This document shows positions 24,240 through 24,250 of a stretch of DNA of 24,250 bases, in pieces. Each line of letters begins with the position of its first letter. Position 1 is the stretch's first letter. The notes under the pieces are model-generated. The model was not told the DNA's origin and ran no database searches. It worked only from the letters and a program-made list of their open reading frames with translations. The stretch spans positions 1-24,250 of the forward strand of contig USOZ01000006.1 in the NCBI GenBank assembly GCA_900556525.1, in the 5' to 3' direction. Both the position numbers and the translations under genes were made by a program. The stretch is from an uncultured Oscillospiraceae bacterium. GTDB lineage: Bacteria; Bacillota; Clostridia; Oscillospirales; Ruminococcaceae.

Positions 24240-24250
24240 AACAAATTCCG

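Overview
The window comes from a low-to-mid GC Gram-positive bacterium. The best guess is Clostridia, in or near Oscillospiraceae/Ruminococcaceae. The grounds are near-consensus sigma-A promoters, strong AGGAGG ribosome sites, several TTG and GTG starts, clostridial RpoB/RpoC/EF-Tu sequences, and a ylxM-ffh-rpsP-khpA block. Species is not resolved. Every protein gene lies on the minus strand, so transcription runs from high to low coordinates. The only plus-strand gene found is tRNA-Leu at the right end.

Right end to left. At 24140-24224 (+) is tRNA-Leu(UAG) with its own consensus promoter. Diverging from it is a cation diffusion facilitator gene (24075-22909), followed by a hairpin-rich intergenic stretch. 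Next is a small transcription unit (22595-19924): polyprenyl-phosphate sugar transferase, GNAT acetyltransferase, TIGR04076-type Cys-rich protein, and a frameshifted inorganic-pyrophosphatase-like gene, closed by a terminator.

The core is the RNA polymerase/str region. rpoB-rpoC (19647-12269) has a perfect promoter and no ribosomal genes directly upstream. rpsL-rpsG-fusA (12104-8942) has a promoter built into the rpoC terminator. tuf (8846-7644) has its own promoter and ends in an unusually elaborate structured terminator. The classical str operon is thus split into at least three independently promoted units.

Then come a GT4 glycosyltransferase with an NYN-LOTUS putative RNase (7326-4997), and ylxM-ffh-rpsP-khpA (4835-2578: SRP, ribosomal protein S16, KH RNA-binding protein), which stops at a terminator. 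A lipoprotein cyclophilin (2519-1575) follows that terminator. The left end has a DUF815 AAA+ ATPase (1448-255) apparently co-transcribed with a substrate-binding lipoprotein cut by the window edge (241-1).

Most of the window is housekeeping, and no defence island, CRISPR array, prophage or intact mobile element was seen. The most interesting unexplained signals are RNA-level: the multi-hairpin element inside the tuf terminator, the structured rpsL-rpsG leader, and the palindromic elements downstream of the cation transporter. Protein-level points are a Ser at the RpoB position equivalent to E. coli Arg529, a 62-residue purely acidic RpoB tail, and the broken pyrophosphatase-like gene. Structure calls were made by eye from base pairing, without folding or database searches.
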